A stretch of DNA of 9,251 bases from Thermoplasmata archaeon (GTDB lineage Archaea; Thermoplasmatota; Thermoplasmata; Sysuiplasmatales; Sysuiplasmataceae). Location: contig JAJYOM010000057.1 of NCBI GenBank assembly GCA_021796175.1, forward strand, positions 1-9,251, in the 5' to 3' direction. The position numbers and the translations under genes were made by a program. Of this stretch, positions 1 through 6,238 are shown in pieces; position 1 is the stretch's first letter, and each line of letters begins with the position of its first letter. Below the pieces are notes generated by a model. That model made no database searches, was not told the DNA's origin, and was given only the letters and a program-made list of their open reading frames with translations.

Positions 1-1387
1 CGGGGAAACCGGATGTGGCAAAAGCGTAACCGCATATTCCATACTTCGCTTAATCCCGGATCCACCGGGAAGGGTTGTATCTGGCCAGATAAAGTACAAA
101 GGCATGGAACTCACACGCTATGTCCCGTACGAGGCAAAATACCGTAACAAGGGACCCCGCGTCAAAGTGATACGCAACAGGCGTGCTAACAGACTTTCCA
201 ACAGTATCTACCAGGGCATCCGCGGCAGGGAGATTTCAATGATTTTCCAGGAGCCCACAACAGCGCTGAACCCTGTTTTCACACTGGAACGGCAGGTGGG
301 CGAGTCGATACAGACTCACAGGAAGTCTGAACTGGTTGACTCGATACTACTTAAGAAGCCATTAGATCTCGCCTGGATGCATGAAGAATTGAGGAGAATG
401 ATAAGCGAGTTTGAAAAAACAGAAAACACAGATTCATTCACAAAACAGGCACTGGATTCACTTTCTGCACATATACCGGATGAGGAGCTGAGGAGTTATG
501 TCTTCAGCATAATTATCTCACGTGGAGTGAAAGCCGGGAGAAAACTGAAGGATGCTGAACAGGTGCTTGAACTGGGCAACATTCCAAATGCTGTCAAAAA
601 GCTGCTTGAAATGGACAAGAAACTTGACGCTCTGCAGAGAGCTCAGCGTCTGGAGATAATTGCAGGCAGTGATCAGAGAGTTATCGCAGAAGCAGGCAGC
701 AAAGTGCGGTCAGCGAAGATGAAGCTCAGACTCGCAAAGCTGAACTTCATTGCCGGGAGGAGATACAAAGAGGTAATCAGGACACAGACTAATATGTGGG
801 TTGAGCAGCTGCTCAAACAGGTGAGTATACCGGATTCTCACAAAATACTCAGTTCATATCCGCATGAACTAAGTGGCGGAATGCAGCAGAGAGTCATGAT
901 TGCAATGGCCCTTTCCTGTAACCCTTCGATACTTATCGCCGACGAGCCGACAACGGCACTCGATGTTACCATACAGGCGCAGATACTGGACCTGATGAAA
1001 AAGCTGAAAAGCTCGATGCAGGCGTCTGTAGTGCTCATCACTCACGATCTCGGCGTTATTTCAGAAGTTTGCGACAGGGTGGCCGTAATGTACGCCGGTC
1101 TGATGGTTGAAACTGGAAATGTCCGTGACATTTTCAAAGATCCGAAGCACCCATACACCAAGGGTCTTCTCGAAGCCATACCAAGGCTGGACGTACCCGG
1201 CAAGAAGCTGTCATCAATACCCGGATCTGTGCCAAATCTCCTGAAACCACCGCCCGGATGCAGGTTTCATCCGCGCTGTCCCATGGTTATGGACATATGC
1301 AAAGAGCGTATTCCGGGGACAATTGAGATAAAGAAGGGGCATACCGTAAGCTGTTTCCTATATGGGGGTGGCGACGCTGGTCAGTGA
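1..1387 (+). CDS. dppD: Peptide ABC importer ATPase, DppD/OppD-like (5' partial)
   Basis: This is one of the two ATPases that power uptake of di- or oligopeptides, or another Opp-type substrate, from the cytoplasmic face. The frame is open from base 2, where it already encodes the Walker A motif GETGCGKS; so the true start lies outside the window, and the ATG at 104 is internal. Numbering from that ATG, the Q-loop (IFQEP) is at 47-51, the signature LSGGMQQR at 256-263, Walker B ILIADEP at 276-282, and the H-loop histidine at 314. The C-terminal oligopeptide-transporter module includes HPYTKGLLEAIP and four cysteines (386, 392, 399, 417); in a bacterial DppD such cysteines hold a 4Fe-4S cluster. 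The protein is unusually long: at least 461 visible residues against roughly 330 in total for bacterial DppD. Most of the excess is a charged helical insert at residues 74-230, between the Q-loop and the signature. The exact substrate cannot be read from the sequence. Confidence 0.93.
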   Translation, partial: GETGCGKSVTAYSILRLIPDPPGRVVSGQIKYKGMELTRYVPYEAKYRNKGPRVKVIRNRRANRLSNSIYQGIRGREISMIFQEPTTALNPVFTLERQVGESIQTHRKSELVDSILLKKPLDLAWMHEELRRMISEFEKTENTDSFTKQALDSLSAHIPDEELRSYVFSIIISRGVKAGRKLKDAEQVLELGNIPNAVKKLLEMDKKLDALQRAQRLEIIAGSDQRVIAEAGSKVRSAKMKLRLAKLNFIAGRRYKEVIRTQTNMWVEQLLKQVSIPDSHKILSSYPHELSGGMQQRVMIAMALSCNPSILIADEPTTALDVTIQAQILDLMKKLKSSMQASVVLITHDLGVISEVCDRVAVMYAGLMVETGNVRDIFKDPKHPYTKGLLEAIPRLDVPGKKLSSIPGSVPNLLKPPPGCRFHPRCPMVMDICKERIPGTIEIKKGHTVSCFLYGGGDAGQ

Positions 1388-2549
1388 AAATATCTACATG
1401 GATGTCAGGCATCTCAAGCAGCTCTTTCCTATAAAGGGGGGTGTGATGTCGAGGGCAATTGGTCACGTCCATGCTGTGGATGATATATCCTTCAGAATAA
1501 TGGAGGGAGAAACGGTTGGCCTGGTAGGCGAAAGCGGCTGCGGGAAAACAACGACTGGAAGGACACTTTTGAGATTGCTGGAGCCCACATCCGGATACTC
1601 TTTCGTAAACCCTCCGGCGGAAGTCGTCAAGGAACTGGATGAAATATTCTCCGGTCTTGAAGATGATAGCGGGAGTCTCCTGGATGGTGAAATCAGCTCG
1701 ACAAGGCTGGACGAAATTGCCAGGGAGTACTCAATTTATGGTGTGAAGGGGAAGAAGCTCAAACAAATGAGGAGCTCGATGCAGATTGTCTTCCAGGATC
1801 CGTTTGCATCACTTGATCCGAGGATGCTGGTTAAGGACATAATTGCAGAACCGCTCGTTGCGCATCACGCGGCCAATAAGTCGGACATAGCGGAGAGGGT
1901 CTCCTCTCTGATAACGGAAGTAGGACTCAATCAGGAGCATCTGTACAGGTTCCCCCATGAGTTCAGCGGTGGACAGAGGCAGAGGATTTGTGTCGCGAGG
2001 GCACTGGCACTTAATCCGAAGTTTGTCGTTCTTGATGAACCAACCTCTGCGCTCGATGTAAGCGTACAAGCGCAGATACTCAACCTTCTCAGGAGGCTTC
2101 AGGAAAAGAACGAGATGACATATCTCTTCATTTCGCACCATCTCAGTGTGATCCGCGCGATGTGCAGCAGGGTGCTTGTGATGTATCTCGGGAAAATGGT
2201 CGAAATTGCGGAGACGGAGGAACTTTTCCTTCATCCCCTGCACCCGTACACCCAGGCTCTTGTTTCGGCCATACCCATACCGGATCCGCTGCTGAAGAGG
2301 GAGAGGATAATCATAGGTGGAGATGTACCAAGTGCTGCGTCTCCCCCATCAGGCTGCAGGTTCAGAACAAGGTGTGAATTTGCAGAGGATGTTTGCAGGG
2401 AAAAGGAGCCGCAACTTGAGGAATGGAACAATACCGGCCATCTTGTCGCCTGCCATCTGGTCCATCGCATGGACAAGAGGATAATAAATGCAGCAGAGAG
2501 AGCGAGTGTTTACGCGGGAGAGCATGCAGATGCAAGACTACACAACTGA
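1362..2549 (+). CDS. dppF: Peptide ABC importer ATPase, DppF/OppF-like
   Basis: This is the second ATPase of the importer, expected to form the heterodimeric motor with the DppD-like protein. Visible motifs are Walker A GESGCGKT (56-63), Q-loop IVFQDP (142-147), signature FSGGQRQR (201-208), Walker B FVVLDEP (221-227), the D-loop SALDVS, and the H-loop (ISHH, about 257-260). The C-terminal module has HPYTQALVSAIP and cysteines at 332, 338, 345 and 364, matching the iron-sulfur pattern known for this family. Between Walker A and the Q-loop, residues about 79-132 form an acidic insert that takes the protein to 395 residues, against about 330 normally. The ATG at 1362 overlaps the upstream gene by 26 bp, suggesting translational coupling. 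No clear Shine-Dalgarno site is seen. GTG at 1368 or ATG at 1398 are alternative starts, the latter still ahead of the conserved fold. The tail after 370 is not recognisable. Confidence 0.93.
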   Translation: MGVATLVSENIYMDVRHLKQLFPIKGGVMSRAIGHVHAVDDISFRIMEGETVGLVGESGCGKTTTGRTLLRLLEPTSGYSFVNPPAEVVKELDEIFSGLEDDSGSLLDGEISSTRLDEIAREYSIYGVKGKKLKQMRSSMQIVFQDPFASLDPRMLVKDIIAEPLVAHHAANKSDIAERVSSLITEVGLNQEHLYRFPHEFSGGQRQRICVARALALNPKFVVLDEPTSALDVSVQAQILNLLRRLQEKNEMTYLFISHHLSVIRAMCSRVLVMYLGKMVEIAETEELFLHPLHPYTQALVSAIPIPDPLLKRERIIIGGDVPSAASPPSGCRFRTRCEFAEDVCREKEPQLEEWNNTGHLVACHLVHRMDKRIINAAERASVYAGEHADARLHN

Positions 2550-2577
2550 AAGAACTGTCATTCCTGATGAAATCAGG

Positions 2578-2584
2578 GGAGGAG
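2578..2584 (+). promoter_or_regulatory. Ribosome binding site of the DppB-like permease
   Basis: GGAGGAG lies nine bases upstream of ATG 2594 in the 44-bp gap after the DppF-like gene. It fixes the permease start and suggests the gene is translated independently within a polycistronic message. Confidence 0.75.
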
Positions 2585-2593
2585 TGACCTGAT

Positions 2594-3688
2594 ATGAAGA
2601 TGTGGACCTACATTGTTAGGAGACTCCTCGCGATGATACCGGTCATATTAGGCGTGACACTTCTGACGTTCTTACTGACAAGAGCTCAGATAGGCCTCTG
2701 GATTGCTTCTCTGCTGGGAAGGATTCGAACGCCATCCGCCAGACTCGCCATCATCCGCCAGTACCACCTTAATGCCCCGGTCTATGTCCAGTACTTCTAC
2801 TATCTCGAGGGACTGGTAACCGGCCACTGGGGATTCACAAGTGGCAACGATCTTGTTGCTGGTGCTTACAGGCCGGTGCTGCAGGTGATGATAGAGAGAT
2901 TTCCGAATACTGTGGAGCTGGCGGTGCTGTCTGTCATTCTCGTCGTCATTTTTTCAATCCCGCTGGGTGTCATTTCCGCAGTGCAGAGAGACAAGATTCC
3001 AGATCATCTCTCAAGGCTATGGGCGATGATCAGCTATTCAATCCCCACTTTCTGGTTCGCGCTTTTGTTACTGTTTGCTGTCTCCCACTATGTATCAATC
3101 TTCGCACTGACCGGATCGCTGAGTACCTCACCCGTCAATTACTACCTGACGAGCACTGGAGCCTACCAGCCTTGGGTCAGTCATCAGGGTGGTCTGATAC
3201 TGGGGACGAAGCCTACGGGCCTGCTGCTTGTGGACACACTGCTGTATGGAGATTTCCCCGCCTTCATAAATGGTTTCGAACATATCATACTGCCGGCACT
3301 GATAGTCGCGCTCACCAATATGGGAGTTATTGTCAGATACCTGAGGTCCAGCATGCTTGATGTCATGGGCCAGGATTATGTCAGAACAGCCAGGGCGAAG
3401 GGAGTTACAGAAAAAATTGTGATCAACAGGCATGTAAAGAGAAATGCCTACACATCGACTGTGACAATTATGGGATTGCTGCTGGCGGGACTGCTTGGCG
3501 GTGTAGTAATAGTTGAGGACATTTTTGCTTGGCCGGGGATAGGTTACTGGCTTGCCCAGGCGGCTATTGTTGACGACTTTGCATCCATAATGGCGGGTGT
3601 ATTTGTGTTCGCTATAGTCGTTGTTATAGCGAATCTGGTTGTAGACATACTTTATGCGTATCTCGATCCCAGAGTGAGGCTCGGATAG
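2594..3688 (+). CDS. dppB: Peptide ABC importer permease, DppB/OppB-like
   Basis: This is the first of two integral membrane subunits that form the translocation pore. It opens with the family N-terminus (YIVRRLLAMIPVILGVTLLTF), a membrane helix at about residues 8-28. A long extracytoplasmic stretch (about 30-105) contains the LNAPVYVQYFYYLEG region typical of DppB. Further helices fall at about 107-130, 143-170, 228-250, 288-310 and 330-352, giving six in total. The EAA loop that docks on the ATPases is at 261-285, reading DYVRTARAKGV and then a basic stretch. The C-terminus DPRVRLG matches the usual family ending. At 364 residues it is slightly long for the family, mostly because of an extended loop at about 171-225. 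The ATG at 2594 is supported by the upstream ribosome binding site. It is co-directional with both ATPases and followed after eight bases by the DppC-like gene. Confidence 0.95.
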   Translation: MKMWTYIVRRLLAMIPVILGVTLLTFLLTRAQIGLWIASLLGRIRTPSARLAIIRQYHLNAPVYVQYFYYLEGLVTGHWGFTSGNDLVAGAYRPVLQVMIERFPNTVELAVLSVILVVIFSIPLGVISAVQRDKIPDHLSRLWAMISYSIPTFWFALLLLFAVSHYVSIFALTGSLSTSPVNYYLTSTGAYQPWVSHQGGLILGTKPTGLLLVDTLLYGDFPAFINGFEHIILPALIVALTNMGVIVRYLRSSMLDVMGQDYVRTARAKGVTEKIVINRHVKRNAYTSTVTIMGLLLAGLLGGVVIVEDIFAWPGIGYWLAQAAIVDDFASIMAGVFVFAIVVVIANLVVDILYAYLDPRVRLG

Positions 3689-3693
3689 GTGAT
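3687..3693 (+). promoter_or_regulatory. Ribosome binding site of the DppC-like permease
   Basis: AGGTGAT overlaps the stop codon of the DppB-like gene (TAG 3686-3688) and ends three bases before ATG 3697. This is a coupled arrangement that supports the chosen start. Confidence 0.7.
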
Positions 3694-3696
3694 TCC

Positions 3697-4677
3697 ATGA
3701 CAGATGCGAACAGCACAATGACTGTTACTGAGCCCGAAAAAGTCCGTCGCTCGCCGTACAGTGCAATCGCGCCAAGGCTTGAACAGTGGAGGCGGCAGTT
3801 CTACTACTTCAGGAAGAGCCCTCTGGCTGTCGCCGGGCTGATAATAACAGCTTTCTTTGCCTTTCTCGCTATCTTCAGCCCTCTGCTTACTACAGGTAAT
3901 CCGTACCAGATGGCGATAAACCCGTTTGCAACTAATCTCATCCCCTGGTTTTCCAGCTGGCGTTACCCGCTCGGTACTACATACTTCGGTGTAAACCTGC
4001 TTCCTGCGATGATAAAGGCGGCAAGGATTGATCTGGCATTTTCACTTGCCGTGGTGGCCACCGGTGCATTTGTAGGCGTGATGGTCGGCGCCTTTGCAGG
4101 ATACTACGGCGGCTTATTCGACGACATATTGATGCGAGTAACTGATGTCTTCTTCTCCGTGCCGTACATCATACTTGCTATCGCCATGATTGTTGTTTTC
4201 ACCAAGAGTTTCAAGGATGTCGCGGGGGGCATATACACGCTTCTCATACTCTCACTGATAGTCATATGGTGGCCGACTTACGCCCGGATAGTCAGGGGAC
4301 AGGTACTGTCCGTGAGGGAGCTGAAGTACGTGGAAGCAGCCAGGGCTTCCGGTGCAGGAGCGTTGCGGGTAGTCTTCAAGCACATAATTCCAAACTCAAT
4401 GTATCCTGTATTCGTGCAGATTTCGCTGGACGTCGGAACCATCGTTCTTCTGCTTGCCAATCTTGATTTCATAAACATAGGAATAAGCAACATTACACAG
4501 CCGGAATGGGGAAACCTTGCAACTTACTTCAACTACGCGCAGGTCGGACTCACGCTGGCGCTTCAGTATCCATGGACATTCATCGTACCTGGCATGGCAA
4601 TTCTCCTTTACGCACTGGGATTGAACCTCCTGGGTGACGGAATACGAGACATACTAGATCCAAGAATGAGGCGCTGA
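3697..4677 (+). CDS. dppC: Peptide ABC importer permease, DppC/OppC-like
   Basis: This is the second pore subunit of the importer, partner of the DppB-like protein. The N-terminal cytoplasmic segment (1-38) is followed by the family's FRKSPLAVAGLII entry helix (about 40-62). The region YPLGTTYFGVNLLPAMIKAAR (90-110) corresponds to the conserved HPLGTD..GRD..SRLI..AR block, but several of the usual residues differ. Helices follow at about 112-137, 152-170, 178-196, 243-262 and 293-313. The EAA loop is at 211-235 (YVEAARASGAGALRV, then KHIIPNS), preceded by the typical WPTYARIVRGQVLSVRE. The C-terminus LLGDGIRDILDPRMRR is canonical. At 326 residues the length is normal. It is the last gene of the visible operon. 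No substrate-binding protein follows, so that component must be upstream of the window or encoded elsewhere. Confidence 0.95.
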   Translation: MTDANSTMTVTEPEKVRRSPYSAIAPRLEQWRRQFYYFRKSPLAVAGLIITAFFAFLAIFSPLLTTGNPYQMAINPFATNLIPWFSSWRYPLGTTYFGVNLLPAMIKAARIDLAFSLAVVATGAFVGVMVGAFAGYYGGLFDDILMRVTDVFFSVPYIILAIAMIVVFTKSFKDVAGGIYTLLILSLIVIWWPTYARIVRGQVLSVRELKYVEAARASGAGALRVVFKHIIPNSMYPVFVQISLDVGTIVLLLANLDFINIGISNITQPEWGNLATYFNYAQVGLTLALQYPWTFIVPGMAILLYALGLNLLGDGIRDILDPRMRR

Positions 4678-4754
4678 TTGACAGCAGCCGCCGGCGCACT
4701 GCAAATGGAAACTGCCGCAAGAAAACATAACGCCTCAGAAGAATAGTTTACACT

Positions 4755-4783
4755 CCACAACCTTTGAACAAGGAGGCTCGTGG
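4755..4783. repeat. Imperfect hairpin with bulge, resembling an IS200/IS605 right-end hairpin
   Basis: On the - strand CCACGA pairs with TTGTGG (one G-U pair). A four-base bulge (GCCT) follows, then CCTT pairs with AAGG around a five-base loop. An imperfect, bulged hairpin at the extreme 3' end of a reading frame is how the right ends of IS200/IS605-type elements are built. The - strand frame that ends at 4748-4750 has a tail (EPGNQEPRASLFKGCGV) with the general flavour of a TnpB C-terminus. No zinc-finger or RuvC motif of TnpB precedes it, so at most this is a remnant. The hairpin is seen; the mobile-element reading is a weak inference. Confidence 0.4.
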
Positions 4784-4796
4784 TTCTTGGTTGCCC

Positions 4797-4813
4797 GGTT
4801 CCAATACAGAACC
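4797..4813. repeat. Short hairpin GGTTC/GAACC
   Basis: Five-base arms GGTTC (4797-4801) and GAACC (4809-4813) flank a seven-base loop inside the larger inverted repeat. A further GGTTC copy at 4782-4786 could compete for the same partner. Alone it would be unremarkable; it matters as the third arm of the 4733-4837 structure. Confidence 0.5.
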
Positions 4814-4874
4814 ATTGGTGCTTCTATTCTTCTGAGGTGATCTCCAATCGGCAGCTAAATAGATAGACTGGACG

Positions 4875-4889
4875 TACTTACAGTAAGTA
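4875..4889. repeat. 15-bp palindrome TACTTAC-A-GTAAGTA
   Basis: This is a perfect inverted repeat with seven-base arms and a single central base. The lack of a loop favours a dimeric protein-binding site in DNA over an RNA hairpin. It is about 100 bp beyond the thiolase stop and not in front of any recognised gene, so a role as an operator is not supported by context. Confidence 0.5.
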
Positions 4890-4904
4890 GAGAGCCTGCT
4901 GCAC

Positions 4905-4950
4905 AAGGTCGAAACAGTCAACCGACCTTTGCGTGGCACCGGTCGTTGAC
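4905..4950. repeat. Two overlapping, mutually exclusive hairpins
   Basis: AAGGTCG (4905-4911) can pair with CGACCTT (4923-4929). Alternatively GTCAACCGACC (4917-4927) can pair with GGTCGTTGAC (4941-4950) as ten pairs with one bulged C. Both use CGACC at 4923-4927, so only one can form at a time. Switches such as attenuators and riboswitches use such competition, but no known aptamer is recognised here and no regulated gene follows on either strand. Confidence 0.5.
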
Positions 4951-4984
4951 TCCGGGTCCGATTACAAGGCCAGCCTGACACCAC

Positions 4985-6181
4985 CTATTTTTCAAGCATG
5001 ACGGCGTATCCCTGTCCGCCTCCGACGCAAAGAGATGCGATGCCACGCTCACCTTCCCCCGCATGAATCATCCTTGAGAGAGTGCCCGCGATCCTCGCGC
5101 CTGTCGCTCCAAGGGGATGTCCAAGCGCAATGGCACCTCCCCTGACATTCACTCTGTCCTCCTCAATTCCAAGCTTCTGCATTGCGTTGAGGGCGACCAC
5201 GGCAAAAGCCTCGTTTATTTCCCATATGTCAACATCACTTACAGAAATGCCAGCCTTTGAAAGTGCCTTCTGTGCCGCCGGGACCACTGCTGCGCCCATT
5301 ACAGAAGGATCTACTGCAGCCCAGCCTATCGAGGCCACCCTTGACATCGAATCAAGCCCGTACTCCTTAATTTTCCTTCCTGACATGAGCATTACGAGCG
5401 AAGCGCCTGCATTGAGCGGCGAAGAATTGCCTGCGGTTACGAGTCCGTCCTCTCTGAATGCCGGTTTGAGGGATTCAAGCTGTTCCATTGAGGTGCCAGG
5501 CCTGACGCTCTGGTCGGAGTCCACGGTTTCCGAGCCATCAGGTGTCTTGATGCTCAGAGGCAGTATTTCGCCCTTGTAGTAGCCCTTGTCATATGCGGCA
5601 GATGCAAGTCTGTGACTCCTGAGCGAATATTGATCCATTTCCCTCCTGCCTATGCCGGCAACTGTTGCGAGTTTCTCAGCTGTCAGGCCCATGTAGTAGC
5701 CGGTCTTCATTTGATACTGTGAGTAGGATTCGTCATCAAGAAGGGCATCGCACAGCCTGTTTGAAAGGCGCGGGACATGGGTCATGTGTTCAAAGCCGCC
5801 CGCAAGCACAATATCAGAGTTGCCTGTCATTATCTCCATGGCGCCGATGGAAAGAGCGTTGAGGGAGGAGGAGCAGGCCCTGTCCACAGCCATTGAAGGA
5901 ACAGTATATGGCATGTGTGCAAGGAAGACCGGATGCCGGCCGCCGAATGTCCAGTTCTCGTCCCGCTGATATGCGCAGCCGATGATGACATCATCAATCT
6001 CCCCGGGACGGATACCGGTCGTACTGACAGCATCTGAAAGGAGTCTCGCCAGCGCTTCATCCATCCTTATCGAATTGAAGACGTCCTTCTCAGGACTGTT
6101 TGGCCTCGAGCGTGAGAATGCAGTCCGCCTGAAATATACCACGTATGCATCGTTTGCACTTCGCAGTTGAGACACCAGCAA
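4985..6181 (-). CDS. Acetyl-CoA C-acyltransferase (thiolase)
   Basis: A thiolase condenses two acyl-CoA molecules or, in reverse, cleaves 3-ketoacyl-CoA with CoA; roles include the last step of fatty-acid beta-oxidation or formation of acetoacetyl-CoA. All catalytic elements are present: nucleophile Cys103 in DRACSSSLNAL, the NEAF motif (Asn323), His355 in GHPLGATG, and Cys385 in CVGGGQG. The segment MGAAVVPAAQKAL (295-307) and AGNSSPLNAGASLVML (about 250-265) are also canonical. At 398 residues it has the full length of the FadA/AtoB class, unlike the shorter SCP2-type thiolases of archaeal mevalonate clusters. The start is uncertain: no ATG precedes the fold. TTG at 6181 and GTG at 6175 both place the first beta strand (AYVVYF) normally, and neither has a Shine-Dalgarno site. 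It lies 57 bp behind the co-directional methyltransferase gene. No other fatty-acid gene is in view, so the physiological direction is not decidable. Confidence 0.93.
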   Translation of the reverse strand: MLVSQLRSANDAYVVYFRRTAFSRSRPNSPEKDVFNSIRMDEALARLLSDAVSTTGIRPGEIDDVIIGCAYQRDENWTFGGRHPVFLAHMPYTVPSMAVDRACSSSLNALSIGAMEIMTGNSDIVLAGGFEHMTHVPRLSNRLCDALLDDESYSQYQMKTGYYMGLTAEKLATVAGIGRREMDQYSLRSHRLASAAYDKGYYKGEILPLSIKTPDGSETVDSDQSVRPGTSMEQLESLKPAFREDGLVTAGNSSPLNAGASLVMLMSGRKIKEYGLDSMSRVASIGWAAVDPSVMGAAVVPAAQKALSKAGISVSDVDIWEINEAFAVVALNAMQKLGIEEDRVNVRGGAIALGHPLGATGARIAGTLSRMIHAGEGERGIASLCVGGGQGYAVMLEK

Positions 6182-6200
6182 ACTCGAGTGAAACTGCTGA

Positions 6201-6206
6201 CTTAAG
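6201..6206 (-). promoter_or_regulatory. Possible TATA-like element of the thiolase gene
   Basis: CTTAAG on the - strand is centred 22 bases from TTG 6181 and 28 from GTG 6175, close to the usual distance between an archaeal TATA box and the transcription start. It would make the thiolase message nearly leaderless, which fits the missing Shine-Dalgarno site. The box is a poor consensus match, so co-transcription with the methyltransferase is equally possible. Confidence 0.25.
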
Positions 6207-6238
6207 CATTTGCATTGAACCGCACCTGCAGCCCGGTG

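Larger units (their letters stand above)
4733..4837. repeat. 14-bp perfect inverted repeat enclosing a 77-bp hairpin-rich core
   Basis: CCTCAGAAGAATAG (4733-4746) and CTATTCTTCTGAGG (4824-4837) are exact reverse complements. A G-T wobble and one further C-G pair would extend the stem outward to 4731/4839 in RNA. The core holds two nested hairpins, at 4755-4783 and 4797-4813, so the whole folds on paper as a closed three-way junction. No target-site duplication is evident next to the arms. It may be a small structured RNA, a transcript-end structure, or a miniature or worn mobile element. The repeat itself is certain; its role is not. Confidence 0.85.
4678..4984. other. Structured 307-bp intergenic region between convergent genes
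   Basis: The stretch separates the stop of the DppC-like gene (+ strand) from the stop of the thiolase (- strand), so transcripts from both sides converge here. I see no credible protein. The only sizeable frame, on the - strand from a GTG near 4984 to the stop at 4748-4750 (78 residues), is low in recognisable content. The region carries at least five inverted repeats, listed separately. The - strand has a T-rich run (TTTTCTT, complement of 4719-4725) just past the largest stem, which could end the thiolase message. The + strand has a short T run (4988-4992) that could serve the permease message. The density of stems suggests structured RNA or a mobile-element remnant rather than plain spacer. 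Confidence 0.6.

Noticed and set aside
104..1387. ATG 104 as the start of the first ATPase
   Set aside because: The frame upstream from base 2 is open and encodes Walker A; a start at 104 would remove the nucleotide-binding motif. The gene is simply cut by the window.
1809..2243. 144-residue frame on the - strand
   Set aside because: Antisense to the DppF-like ATPase across its signature and Walker B region; shadow frame.
3128..3718. 196-residue frame on the - strand
   Set aside because: Lies antisense to the well-supported DppB permease, has no recognisable motif and a composition typical of a shadow frame.
4733..4837. Intact miniature transposon (MITE)
   Set aside because: The arms are perfect inverted repeats, but no direct target-site duplication flanks them and no second copy exists in the window; a mobile origin is possible but not supported.
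4748..4984. 78-residue - strand frame as a real small protein
   Set aside because: GTG start directly abutting the thiolase stop, no ribosome binding site, no recognisable domain, and the stretch is dominated by inverted repeats. It is kept only as part of the mobile-element hypothesis.
5082..5579. 165-residue frame on the + strand
   Set aside because: Antisense to the thiolase catalytic domain; serine- and proline-rich shadow with no motif.
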